From the NCBI GenBank assembly GCA_950295325.1, contig OX485804.1, positions 2,728,001 to 2,792,000 on the forward strand: a DNA stretch of 64,000 nt. Reading direction: 5' to 3'. This document shows positions 36,334 to 47,546 of the stretch, piece after piece. The number at the start of each line of letters is the position of its first letter. The stretch's first letter is position 1. A program made the position numbers and the translations under genes. The notes under the pieces are model-generated. The model had not been told where the DNA came from. It saw only the letters and a list, made by a program, of their open reading frames with translations, and ran no database searches. Source of the DNA: Polytrichum commune (taxonomy: Eukaryota > Streptophyta > Polytrichopsida > Polytrichales > Polytrichaceae).

Positions 36334-36999
36334 TCTCCGGACATGGTTGTCTTCATATTTTGTTGATATAACTTAAATTGGGTTCTCTTGCTGCATAAAT
36401 TGGGTGATAAGCAAACATTATCCGTCTATGGATATCATGTCAAATTCCATCTCATTTCCATGTCACTTTCTCACTCATTTTCAAACATGGTCATTGTTGT
36501 TTTGGGTGGCTTGGTAGAAAACAAAGTGGGGTTGTTGCTCATTTGCCACCAATGAGAGAAAATAGAAAGCGGATGTTGTGGTCATTAGTCATTAGTGACA
36601 CGATGCTCTCTAATACGATTGAAAAATACAATAGGTAGAAGGGCTATTTCAATAAGGGTCTTAGTTGACAGTAACAACTAGACATACAAACAAGAACTTT
36701 ACAATTCATGAACAATATCTGACGAGCCCGTAAATGAGCTTCCTGGGAGTGCTCATATAATTTTTGCGTAAGGTTAAATTGAATAAAGAACTTGATGTTA
36801 GTGAAGATTCACGGTTAATTATCATCATTATAGTAAAGTCAAGTAGGAGTAGTTTCATTTTCTCTTATGACATAAGACAACATATACAACAAGGTTTGAA
36901 ATCCATAAATGCATAGAATACGGTTTATACATAGATATACTTGAGTGGCCTTAGATGCAAATGCATCCTTATATTACAATCATCAATGTCAATATATGA

Positions 37000-37049
<50 letters not shown>

Positions 37050-37250
37050 GTTCTTCTCAACATATGACAATGTATAAAACAAGATTTGGAATGCATAACA
37101 TATGATTTATGAACTTGGTGAGGCCCATAAAGATTGTGTATATGGCCGTGCATATCGAGTCCTCGAGTCGTTTACGGGTTAAGGATTAAGAAACCGGCAA
37201 TCCATGTATCGGAACACTATCCTTCATCATTTTGCATTAGGTCCGAATGG
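33961..37250. other. AT-rich spacer with microsatellites
   Basis: No gene is recognised. It has simple repeats: (AT)12 at 35451-35474, (CT)12 followed at once by (AC)13 at 36283-36332, and (TA)20 at 37007-37046. This completes the spacer between the divergent QWRF copies A and B. Confidence 0.55.
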
Positions 37251-37379
37251 CAAGGGTCCAAAATATTATAATACAAAAGTATACTTTAAATGCAAAAACA
37301 CCATGCATCGTACACTTGCCACTTCTGGACATTCCCATCACTCTTGCGCAAACCAGACGAATCTACGGGTCTGCCAGTA

Positions 37380-38192
37380 AAATCTACCACTTTCTGCGTC
37401 ACCTGTACCTGTCGGGGCGATTTCGCACAGGGGTCTCTGATTTCTCAAAAGTGTGGCAGTGCCCCGCTCGCTTGGCTTTCGGTTTCCCCCCTTGCGTCGC
37501 GGAGTCGACATTGTTCGATCTCGGGGTTTCCTCGCAATATACAGCTCCTATATGAAGCCAGCGGACGCGTGTTAGCCCTTTTTTTTTTAACATTTTCGAT
37601 TGCTTCGGCTGGGAGATTGGCATCGCTCGTGGTTTTCTGTAGCGACCAATTTCGCCAATCCAGTGTGGAGATCGGTGTTCGTCTCGGCGCGAACCCTAGG
37701 GGTTGGATTGTCGTGGTTTTCTTTTGTGAACCATTGATGGTTGTGAGAGGTGTATACGCTGTGGTGTCGCGGCTTGGTAAGCTTGATATGGTTAATGTGG
37801 TGGTGATGGTCGCAATGGTGGCGACTGGGGGTTCTATCAGTGGAGGAGAGATCGGGGAGTCGGCGGATGTGGAGGCTGGCAAGTTTGAGGTAAGTGGAGA
37901 GAAGAGGTGGGGGAGGCAATGTAGCGGTGGCGGGGTGGGAAATGAGCAGGAAATGGACTCTGTATTGCGGAATTAGCTGGAAGAGCAACGTAGAGGATGT
38001 TTGTGTTGTGTCGATTGGTTGGTAGCTAGGCCGGTGAGGGGATCGCCGGCGCTGGAGACAGAATGTTGAGCTTACGTGAGCTGGAAATGGCATTGTGTGA
38101 GAGTGAAGCGAAGGAGTGGAAGCGTTACGATGTAGGGGAGAGGAGTGGTGCATGAGTCCGGGGAAGGGAAGTGAAGGGTGGCGGTTCGGACC
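37380..38192 (+). promoter_or_regulatory. 5' leader and promoter region of QWRF copy B
   Basis: From about 37800 to the ATG the sequence is nearly identical to copy A; from about 37380 to 37800 it is homologous but more diverged. The conserved upstream block is at about 37604-37655 (attgg at 37616, ccaat at 37646, with a further ccaat at 37655). The telo-box-like block with gcgaaccctagg is at about 37683-37702. The upstream out-of-frame ATG is at 38152, 41 nt before the start. It opens a 31-codon frame overlapping the main start, in weak context (T at -3, A at +4). Promoter function is inferred from conservation and position only. Confidence 0.6.
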
Positions 38193-41100
38193 ATGGTTGC
38201 CGCGGTGGCGCCTACGTCCAACCCCGTGCTTACGTCGCCTACGGTGAAAGAGCCGCAGCTGGACAAGAAGAAGGAAACAAACGGTGCACAGAATTATGGA
38301 GGTCTTCCTCCGGCCGAGAAGGCCAATGCAGCGGCGGTGCGGAAGATGCGAAACAGGGAGATTACTTCCAGGTACAAAGTGGCAAGTCCTGCTCCTGCAG
38401 CTGCCGCTGCAGGTGGTCGCCGAAATCCGTCACCGCTTAGGCAGCCTTCACCTTCGTCTTCATCTTCACGGCAAGCTTCTCCTGTGAGAAATCGCAGTAG
38501 CATTTCTAGTTCCAGTAGCGCAGCAAAGTCGGACGCCCCTATCCGGCACCCTTCTCCTAATTTAGGTCGCACGAGCAACGTGGCAGAGGCTCCGAAGCGT
38601 GCTTTCTCTGCCGAGAGGCGAAGACCTTGGCCGGCTACAAGCAGTTCAGATGGCAAGTCGGCGTCAAGCTCTGCCTCAACGGATGGGTTGGGTGCAAGCA
38701 AGGCACGTTCGCAATCAAGAGGGCCCGAATTATGGCCATCCATGTCCGCCTCGAAGCAGGGTACGGAGGCGAATGGCAACAGTCCGAATTCTAGCATCCA
38801 GAGCGAAGGCAAGGATCAGCAGGAGGTTAGCGAAGGTTGTGATCACAGTCTGAAACCTGCAGGAAACGGTGTGCATCGTCATGCTGGGAATGGCGACGCT
38901 GTGACTGTTTCTCCACCACAGCGGAAGGGGTCTCCTATGCGGCGTCAAAGCCTGGATCAAGCTGAAAATGCGCGTCCCAAAGACAATTCGCATTCGAAAC
39001 CCGAGCAACAAAGATGGCCAGGCATGAGCACCGGAAAGGTGTTCGGCGGGTCGATGACTAGAAGCATGGATCTCGGCGGGGACAGGGAAAGGCCACTTTC
39101 ACGATCAGCAACAATGGTAGTGCAAGGGCGACCCGGAACACCTTCGTCTCGAGCGAGGAGCACGGTGTCTCGAAGCTTCAATCGATCTATGAACGAGGGT
39201 CCAGCTACACCTTCCGGTCCAACAGCTTTGCGGCGGAATCCTTCGCCCACGAGAGGCAAGGTGGGCACCGAAAACGGTGGTCGGGAGTCTGTAGGCAACA
39301 GCAAGGTTGAGACAAGTCCAGCGAATAAGAATTCATCAAGCGGAAGGGATGTGGGTGGTCACGTCCGGCGACACTCACAGGAATCTGTGGCAGCAATTGA
39401 TGTTCTTTGTGCCCCTCCTGGTCCGACGGATACCATGTCAGATACTGATAGCGTGTCCTCAAGCGGGTCGGCACCCGCCGGGCGAGGTTCCGTAAGGGGC
39501 ACAACCGTACCTGCTCGGGTATGGCAAGACATGAACAACAGGTTGCGAAGATTTTCTGAGGGGGATCACATGCGATCGACAGATTCGGATGTTTGCCCAC
39601 CCGGCATTGCGCCGGTAAAGGTAGTTCGGCGGAGTAAAGTTCTGCCTCACCAATCGGCAGCCAGTATGCTGATGGGTAGCAGCATGAATCATAGTATGAA
39701 CGGGGGCATGACGTCTTCGTGGGCACTCTCTCCTGGCCGAGGTGTAGGGAATTCTGCTCCTTCAACTCCACATCCACCATCATCACCTAAGCTTTCCAAA
39801 CCTTCTTCGCCTCTGAGGGGTGCACCTAGTCCTCAGAGGCCACGACCTGGATATGCAGGGTCTGTAGCCATGATGGGGACCGCTCGGGCTGTAGTAAGTA
39901 GTATGTCGAATTTTGGGATTGACGGGCGAAGTAGAGGGAAAAAGTCATTGACGCAACAGGAAGAAGCTCAGCTGTTACGAATTCTTCACAACCGATGGCT
40001 CCAATGGCGTTTTGTAAATGCACGAGCTGAAGCTGTAATGAGTGCACAAAAGGCAGCTGCTGAGGTGCATACTATCCCTACAGCTTGTCTGCCTACTCCT
40101 TGGTACTGTATAGTACGTGCAACATAGTGGAGCTTAAGCTATTTGTTGTGGTTGAAAGTTTGAATATCAGAAGCTCTCATGTCATCTTGCATAGAAAGGG
40201 GTCCTGCAATGAAATTGTAGTTGGAGGGGTGGCCTCTCTTGAACTGCAGGATTTGCCCCACTTCATAGATTTTTGAATGGATTGGTTTACAAGTTAAACA
40301 GCATACTGGTACTCTTTCTGCTGGTTCTAGAAAACATATCGCAAGCTTGATCTGGTCAGCTCTATCTGTATTTGATCTGTAAACTAATATGCAAGGATAT
40401 TAAACACAAGGGACGAGAAGAGTGCTAGTCAACGTTGTGATTGAACTGGTAACACTATGTTGATAAGTGGTCATGCTGCAGAGTTGCTCTCTGTATGCAG
40501 ATGCATTCTAGTAGCATGTGCACATGGCGCTGTTGCAATGACAGAATGTTTGAGTGTGTGGTGATAAATTATAAGGCCCAGACTAAATTTGAATAAAATC
40601 TGGTTGCTTGAAAGTTACATTCTGAATAAATCATGTTTCATTGAAATCTAAGTACCTCTTGCCTTAAGGCCTCGTAAAATTAAGGGTGATTTTGGATTAC
40701 AAACAGGGAATGACAAATGGAACCACTTCAGGAATCTTAAATAACGAGCTCAATGCTCTGTGAGCAAACTGTACGTGCAAGTCATCCTGAATGTTCTATT
40801 TCTTCCATTTAGTGGTTTGATTTTCCTTCCTATATTGAGACAAGACAGTTAGATTATGTTCATCCTGCTATAAGTTTCAACCATTTCAACATCTCATGGT
40901 CATTATCAATGCTGAGGAAGCTTCTGATTCAATCATGCAGAGGCAACTGTACAATGTGTGGGTTAAAACCTCTGAATTACGAACATCAGTGGCCATGCAG
41001 CGGATCAAACTCCAGCAAGCAAGGCAGGCTCACAAGCTCCACTCCATCTTGTCTACACATGTAAGTTTGAAATGTATTTTAAGTGACGTGCAACCTTGTC

Positions 41101-42755
41101 CACAAGATGAACATTGGCATAGGGATGGAAAGTATGTGACGGGTAACCTGCTGAGCGAGAAAGTCACTCTGCTACAGATTTGAGTACATAGATCTAGAAC
41201 CTTTGTTGCTCTGATTTCAAAAAGTATTACAAACCACATATCACCTGCTTCATGCTTCTCATAAAGTTTCTAGACTACAAATCAAATTGTAAATCATGTC
41301 TTGCCAAATTTCCAGCCAAAATATCTGGACGTTAATAGCCATCATCATGTTACACAGTGAATGGTACTCTTGTATGTTGTTGCGAAGTAACTGCAGTTCT
41401 AGACATATGCTGCACATTGGCTATGCCACCTTGAATTCAACTATGTTAAGTGAGGCTTGGGTGTTTTTTACAGGCAACCCATTTGGAAGACTGGGAGTTG
41501 ATAGAGGAGGAGCACTCAAATGCATTGAATGGTTGCATGGAAGCTCTGGAATCAGCAATTTTAAGAGTCCCAGTAACTGGAGGTGCTCGGGTAATGAAAA
41601 TTTTAAGAACAGTGTAGTAGTCGTGCTTTCGATGTAGTTGTGATTCCGATGTAGTTGTGATTCCGATGTAGTTGTGATTCCGATGTAGTTGTGATTCCGA
41701 TGTAGTTGTGATTCCGATGTAGTTGTGATTCCGATGTAGTTGTGCCGCTTCCATAATGAAACTTTCGAAGTAGTTGTGCTGCTCCCGTATTGTGTGTTTT
41801 GTGGTGCGGCTGACAGTCCTTACTCTGTGTAAGCGTTAATGACTACTTGAAAAGAGTTCTTCCTTGTGGTTCCAGTAAGACCAGTGCATCAGAGGATTTG
41901 AATCTTGTTGGGGAATGTAATCCAATAATGACATACCCTGTGCAGGCTGATGTTCAAGCTGTGAAGGAAGCTCTCAATTCTGCAGTAGATGTACTGAATG
42001 CAGTTGAAGGATCCGTGCACCTTCTGTTACCCAAGGTGTGACTTTTGTATTATGTGCTAGCTATTTTGCATAAGGTTTCTCACATTTGGCAATGTGATTC
42101 ATGGTTGGTTTGAATTTTCCTATATATAGTAGTTAACCGATCCTGGACCGACCCTGAAATGGATGGGACATGGTGTGTGTTTCTTCTATAGTTCTCTCTG
42201 GAAGGTTTGAGCAAGTTGTCTTGTGCTGCAAGGTGAATATGTGGGTAATATGCTGAGTATATTGCATGTTACACATTTGTACCTGCAGGCACAGGGTATG
42301 GATGGTCTGTTGTCACAATTGGCAGAGACAGCAGCGCAGGAACGAGCACTTTTAGAAGAGTGTGGAGATCTGTTGTCTGTGGCTGCTTCTCTAGAGGTAA
42401 TGTGTAAGGTGTTCCAGTTTGATGTGGACATTAAGACATTAAGACATCCAGTATTTTTTGACGATAAGTAGGCCCATGAGTGTTCAGTTCAATTGTGTAT
42501 GGAACTCCATTTGTTTACTTCATCTCCAGGGGTTCTCCAGAGTTTGATATTCAAAAGAGTTGGTTAGAATGGGAGAATTTTGTTAGGTGATAAGCTTTGA
42601 ATTCATTGGTTTGTGGGGTGGTTGAGCAGGTAGAGGAGCGAAGTCTTCGCACACATCTGATCCAGCTTGAAAGTGAAAGACTTCGGATGGCTGAATGCCA
42701 GCCTTTGACAATCATGGTGAATGGCCCTAGTGCATCGTATTTGCATACTCCTTAA
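38193..42755 (+). CDS. QWRF-motif (AUGMIN8-like) protein, copy B, six exons
   Basis: Exons are 38193-40064, 40941-41060, 41474-41590, 41946-42035, 42289-42396 and 42630-42755, all GT-AG and phase 0, encoding 810 aa. The QWRF motif is at residues 604-607. Exon 2 (RQLYNVWVKTSELRTSVAMQ...), exon 3 (ATHLEDWELIEEEHS...) and exons 4-6 form the conserved helical C-terminal domain; the protein ends 'SASYLHTP'. As in the family, the N-terminal two thirds are basic and Ser/Pro-rich, the probable microtubule-binding part. The copy is mosaic. Exon 1 differs from A at only a handful of residues, clustered near 'SPKLSKPSSP', where B has the C-like sequence. Exons 4-6 and their introns match C. Intron 1 (876 bp) is shorter than in A (1586) and C (1551). 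No stop or frameshift is found, so it should be functional. Confidence 0.92.
41631..41750. repeat. 17-bp minisatellite in intron 3 of copy B
   Basis: The unit gatgtagttgtgattcc repeats six times exactly from 41631 to 41732, followed by a seventh, diverging unit 'gatgtagttgtgccgctt'. Copy C has only a single related sequence at this place (gene-sense 'gatagttgcgctgcttcc'), so the array expanded in B after the copies separated. It is too short in period and too regular to be a CRISPR array, and it lies inside an intron. Confidence 0.9.
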
Positions 42756-43500
42756 GACCCTGAACACCCAAATCTTAACCTTTTGATGCAGATCTGGTGA
42801 CATCTTCCACTTTCTAGGACCTGAAAGTAGGATGGAAAGAGCTTTGGCAACAGGAGAACAAGTGTCCCTTCCATAGAGAAAATGGGCAGTGCCATTGACA
42901 ACCCAGTGGGGGGGGGGGGGGGGGTAGGGGATTACACTTACACGGATAATCTCAGAAGAGTAGGTTCAATGAATGCCTCCATCACCCTACACACCGTTCC
43001 CCCCCCTAAGAACCCTCCTGCTGCTTGCAACATCTATACCCTCCAAGCAATAGCCATGTAAAATACTTTGCCAAAAGAAAGCTGGCCCTTGCTGGGCTCA
43101 TGCCTCAGTTATTTGTACTCTGAACACACGTGCCGTGAATATGGTCTCTTAGTGGTCTTTCAATCATTGCACTGTTTTGAGTTGTGAGGATGAGTAAATG
43201 GTTAATGATTATCCTTTCCTGATCGATAGTTCTGTGGTCCATCATTCCACAAAGGCTATGCCATAGTTGGCCGTCAACTTTATCCTTGCCGTAACTTAAG
43301 TTTTTTACTAAGAAAATGTATGGACGAAGTAGAGTGACTTATCAGCCATTGCTGCAACGGTGCTAGCCACTTCAGTTTGCCGCAATCTACAAATCTGGCA
43401 GAGTGATAGACAGGTGTGGCAGTCGGATGGCAGTGTGCTAACTTCATGTTTGATTTTTCTGTACTGAAGGGCATGATTGTACCTTGTGTAGGAGACTTCA
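42756..43500 (+). other. 3' flank of QWRF copy B, near-identical to that of C
   Basis: Downstream of the stop the sequence matches the copy C flank with few differences to about 43220, then more weakly to about 43500. It contains a run of 17 G at 42908-42924, where C has only 6. Polyadenylation sites are not evident. The homology shows that B and C were duplicated or homogenised well past the coding region. Confidence 0.65.
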
Positions 43501-45713
43501 GATGATAGGTACCAACAATATACAATTAATTAATTTTCTTGGAGTACTTTTCAAATGACGCAGCCGGCAGTGCATTACAGGACTTGGAAATCAAATGGGG
43601 GTTCCCCCCTTAATCTGGAACTTATAGTCTTGGTCCGGAGACAATAGTTCTCAACAATTTTCATGAGGTAATTTTATAGGAAAGTAAATGAAATTGAATT
43701 TAGAGTTGTGGAAGCCAAAAATTGTGACTAGAATTACATCAAGATAGTGCTAGAGGCTAATTCCCAGAGCACAAAGTGCAGTGGCCTCCGTGAGGATTTG
43801 GGCGATCCAACCCATACACTTGTTCTTTGGTGGATGCTTAAACCCTTACCTCCAAGGAACCAGAGTACAGGTTGTTTCGCCCCAGCACTCCGTGAGATGG
43901 TGACTAATATCAATTGGATGGTCCACTTGGAAGAAAGACTTGAGACTATTGAGTACTACATGTCTAATTTGGTTACTTATCTTAGTTGAGCACCTACATT
44001 TGAGTGGTGTGTGGTTTGATGTGCATCTAAGAATGGGGACCATAAGGACACGTGTTTAAAAGAAGATTGGACTATGTACTCAAAATTTGTGAATCATTCT
44101 AGGGTCAATAGTCATCATAATTTTGGGGTCAGGGCAAGGGGGGTTTCTTGGTCATTATGATGGCTCCGACACTTTTGACTTTTTACAATCATAGCATAGC
44201 AACTAAACTAAGACGCTCAAAACATTTCACATATTTTTGCGAAACATTCATGTCAAATTCATGAATCTAGGAAAAATCCTAACTCTAGATTCCAAATTCA
44301 GATTCATAGAAAACAACAAAACTTAACCATTCAAGATGCGTTAACCTTGGAGTTGTAGAGGGGACACTTTAGTAAAAAGTGCACCTCATTGTTGACTACG
44401 TTGTGAGAGCAAAAGTGGCATGATGTATTGTTGCCAAGGATTGGGAAATTGACTCCAGCAATTATTTCTAGGGCTTGGAAAATCAATTAAATGAGACATG
44501 TTATTTAATTTTTTTTTTCCTTTCAATGTGATGGACAACATCAAAAATTACCTTTCAAATGGTTGGGTTGAGAAAAATCTTAATCTTTCACACAAAATTG
44601 AAGATCAAATCATATTCTTTCAAAAATGAATGTAGAGAAGTTTAGACTTCTTACAATATTTAGTCCATTTGAACTAAGAACTCTCCAATCCCTCATGTTG
44701 TGCCATAACTCAAATACCTACTCTCCAATCCATATTCTCCAACTTTAGGATTTGCAAGCAGAAGATCCAAGTCAACCCAAGTTTGTATCGTCCTCACATA
44801 GATTACATCAAACCAAAACTAGGTGGGTGATTTGCAGAGTGTAATCAAAGTTCCTACAAATTTGTAACTCAAAGATTCCATGGAAAAACCAAAGCAACAT
44901 GATAGACAACTTCAAGTTTGACACCATAGTTGGCATAGTTGTAGATGATACTTATTATTGCGGAGAATATGAAGGAAGAGTGTTTTCTACGTACCCAAGG
45001 AGAAGGGTTTACATCTCATGTACAATGCTAATGCCTAGAGCTCAAGCAAAAATGTGGGGAGTCTATACCATAAGAGTTTCCCAAGCATATTTGTTTATGC
45101 CTACTCAAAAAGTTTTGGGGTCTCTTCTCTACTTACTGTTAGTGTACAAAAATAGAGTTGTGCTTGAAAAGCATAGTTACTTCCAATCAAAAAATCTCCA
45201 ACAAAAACAATTTCTATCCAAACCAAGATTTGTGTTGAACTCTTGTTTGTGATCACAATCACTAGCAATCTCCCAAAATAGTTTGAGATTGGAAATTGAA
45301 ATTGGCCATCATAAATATAGTTCAATTTAGCATGAGAACATGTACATCAAAAAACTCAACACAAACTGAAATTGGGTTCAATCAGGTGTTACTTATAGGT
45401 GCAACAGTTGACTTGTATCTCCTAAATCATTATGAAATCAAAGCATGACTTATATATTATGGAATACAACATTATTTGCCCATAGTTATGGGATATGGTT
45501 GACGGGTAATGGTTGAGGGGACCTCTCTTTTGACTAGCTGATTATTTATTTAATTTGGGCCTTCCCATGTGATGAGCATTTTTTCATTTTCGCTTTTCTT
45601 TTGAAAGGCAAGATTGATTTCAAACATTCTATGCCTTTCTTTTTGTGGCAGGTGCAAAAAGGAGCCTTGCTTGCACTCACCCAAAATAACCCTAAAACCC
45701 AGCTAGGCCTACT
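43501..45713. other. Spacer between tail-to-tail copies B and C
   Basis: No gene is recognised. A dispersed repeat at 43985-44160 (cacctacatttgagtggtgt, then 'aaaagaagattggact', 'cattctagggtcaata') has a second copy at 61018-61180. A plus-strand frame of 117 codons at 44899-45252 has no motif I recognise and is not called. Confidence 0.45.
43985..44160 (+). repeat. Dispersed repeat, related to 61018-61180
   Basis: Shared phrases are 'tttgagtggt-tgtggt-tg', 'ttggact-a-tgctcaaaa', '-accattctaggctcaa-a' and a G-rich tract. Similarity is moderate and no coding sequence is recognised. It may belong to the same wider family as 14700-15095 (shared 'tgtttaaaaga-gattggact'). Confidence 0.45.
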
Positions 45714-46479
45714 AAGGGTGAGTTTCCATGTAGGCCGCTTGCCCACCATATTCTAGTGAGAATATGTCAAACTCACCCAAATGTAGATAGCATGTGGTGG
45801 GGTAAGGATTGTATGTGCCAACTAACTACTTGCATCTTCTCAAATCCAGTCCCACCTACTAACCTCCTCCTCCTAAAAGTGGTCTTAAATCCTTCGTTGA
45901 CCAGCATTTGTAGGTTAAAAAGTGCGTTAGTGAGCACATGGAAGTCTAGCAACCCATGGCGAGGAGAAATCTAGAAGGCCATGAGGATGTGGTTAGTGGC
46001 TAATGGTTAAGGCGAGTTTGCATGTAGGCCGCTCGCCCACTAGATTCTAGAAAGTAGTGGGTTAGAGGTGCTCGCATGTACTTAAGCGCAAGCCATCATC
46101 CAACCACATTCTGGAGGTCACCTAGAATGTGGAGGCCCGTGGACATAGACTGCTAGACTTCCATGCCTCCACTAAAGAATCTTCAACCTTCAAGTGCCGG
46201 CCACTGAAGGTTTTGAAGACCGTTTTTAAGAGGAGATTTCAACATGGGGGAGGAGGTTAGTAGGTGGGCCAAGATTTGAGAAGAAGAGTGTGGCTAGTTG
46301 GCACATACAAACCCTACCCCACTAGATTCTCTTTACATTTGGACGGATTTGTCCTTGTTTACAGCAGCATCTAGTGGACGAGCGGCCTACATGAAAACTC
46401 ACCCTTATCTACATGAGGACACCTCCAACCCACTATTATCTAGAATCCAGCGGGCAAGCGGCCTATATGAAAACTCATC
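45714..46479. mobile_element. Foldback / PIF-Harbinger-like element with long inverted arms
   Basis: The left end is gggtgagtttccatgtaggc and continues 'cgcttgccca'. The right end, reverse-complemented, is aggatgagttttcatatagg and continues 'ccgcttgcccg'. TAA borders both ends, which fits a TWA target duplication of the PIF/Harbinger class. The similarity of the arms continues for a few hundred bp ('tgtatgtgccaacta', 'cccacctactaacctcctcc', 'atggaagtctagca'). A second, inner pair of the same ends lies at about 46008 ('gagtttgcatgtaggccgct') and 46413 ('acatgaaaactcaccc'), so two related elements appear nested. No transposase frame is recognised. Confidence 0.7.
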
Positions 46480-47546
46480 CTTAACAAGTCAACAACCCAC
46501 TAGTCCGAGTTTTTGTTAAGATAAAATAAGGGCCCTTAGACAAGGGGCCGTCTTACACCAAGTTATTAACTTATGATACACAAATCAGACTCTGTTCCAC
46601 TAAGATGACAGTCCTAGAGCTTCAAGATGATAATACCTAGACGTTGAGAAACCCAAGCCACTATGGGCATTTGTATACGTATTTCAAACTGATTGGCTGG
46701 AGTCTCTACCACAATGTGCAATCATGCTCTTCAGTACTGGAAATTCAAAGATGAAGTAAGCTAGTACACTGCCATCCGACTGCCATGCCTGTCCACTACT
46801 CTGCCAAGCTTGCAGCAAACTGAAGTGGCGAGCACCTGACGTCAGTGATCAATAACTCATTCTCCAGAACATCTCATGTGGTACCAAAACTGCCAGCATA
46901 CAGAGAAAGCTAACCGGCTCATCATTCCCAAGTAAACCAGTGCCAGGAGTGTGAAATCCTCAAACCAGGTATCCTGAAGTTCAATCCTGAAGTCCCAAAG
47001 TTTGTGACCATAGACATACTTTGCTAAGATGACCTGATGCAAAATATAGGTCTCACTCTCCCATGTTACAAACAAATGAGGCACCACGGCACTATCAATC
47101 AAGGATAATCATTAACCATTTACTCATCCTCACAACTCAAAACAGTGCAATGAAAGACCACTAAGAGACCATATTCACGGCAAGTGTGTCCAGAGTACAA
47201 ATAACTGAGGCATGAGCCCAGCAAGGGCCAGCTTTCTTTTGGCAAAGTATTTTACATGGCTATTGCTTGGAGGGTATAGATGTTGCAAGCAGCAAGAGGG
47301 CTTTTAGGAGGGGAACGGTGTGTAGGGTGATGGAGGCATTCATTGAACCTACTCTTCTGAGATTATCCGTTAAAATGTAATCCCCTACCCCCCTACTGGG
47401 TTGTCAATGGCACTGCCCATTTTCTCTATATAAGGGACACTTGTTCTCTTGTTGCCAAAGCTCTTTCCATCCGACTTTCAGGTCCTAGAAAGTGGAAGGT
47501 GTCACCAGATCTGCATCAGAAGGTTAAGATTTGATTATTCAGGGTT
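46480..47546 (-). other. 3' flank of QWRF copy C
   Basis: From 47546 down to about 47100 this is close to identical to the flank of B, and weaker homology continues to about 46690. The shared landmarks are 'tctggtgacaccttccactt', 'aatgaatgcctccatcaccc', 'caacatctataccctccaag' and 'cagtcggatggcagtgt'. About 200 bp between the foldback element and the homologous flank show nothing recognisable. Confidence 0.6.

Noticed and set aside
38294-38812. Long open frames antisense to QWRF exon 1 (for example 172 and 193 codons), repeated in copies A and C
   Set aside because: They mirror the conserved sense exon, are rich in low-complexity residues and have no domain. They are by-products of the GC-rich coding strand.
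41631-41750. Regular 17-bp repeats resembling a CRISPR array
   Set aside because: Units are directly adjacent with no spacers, lie in a plant intron and are shorter than CRISPR repeats. It is a minisatellite.
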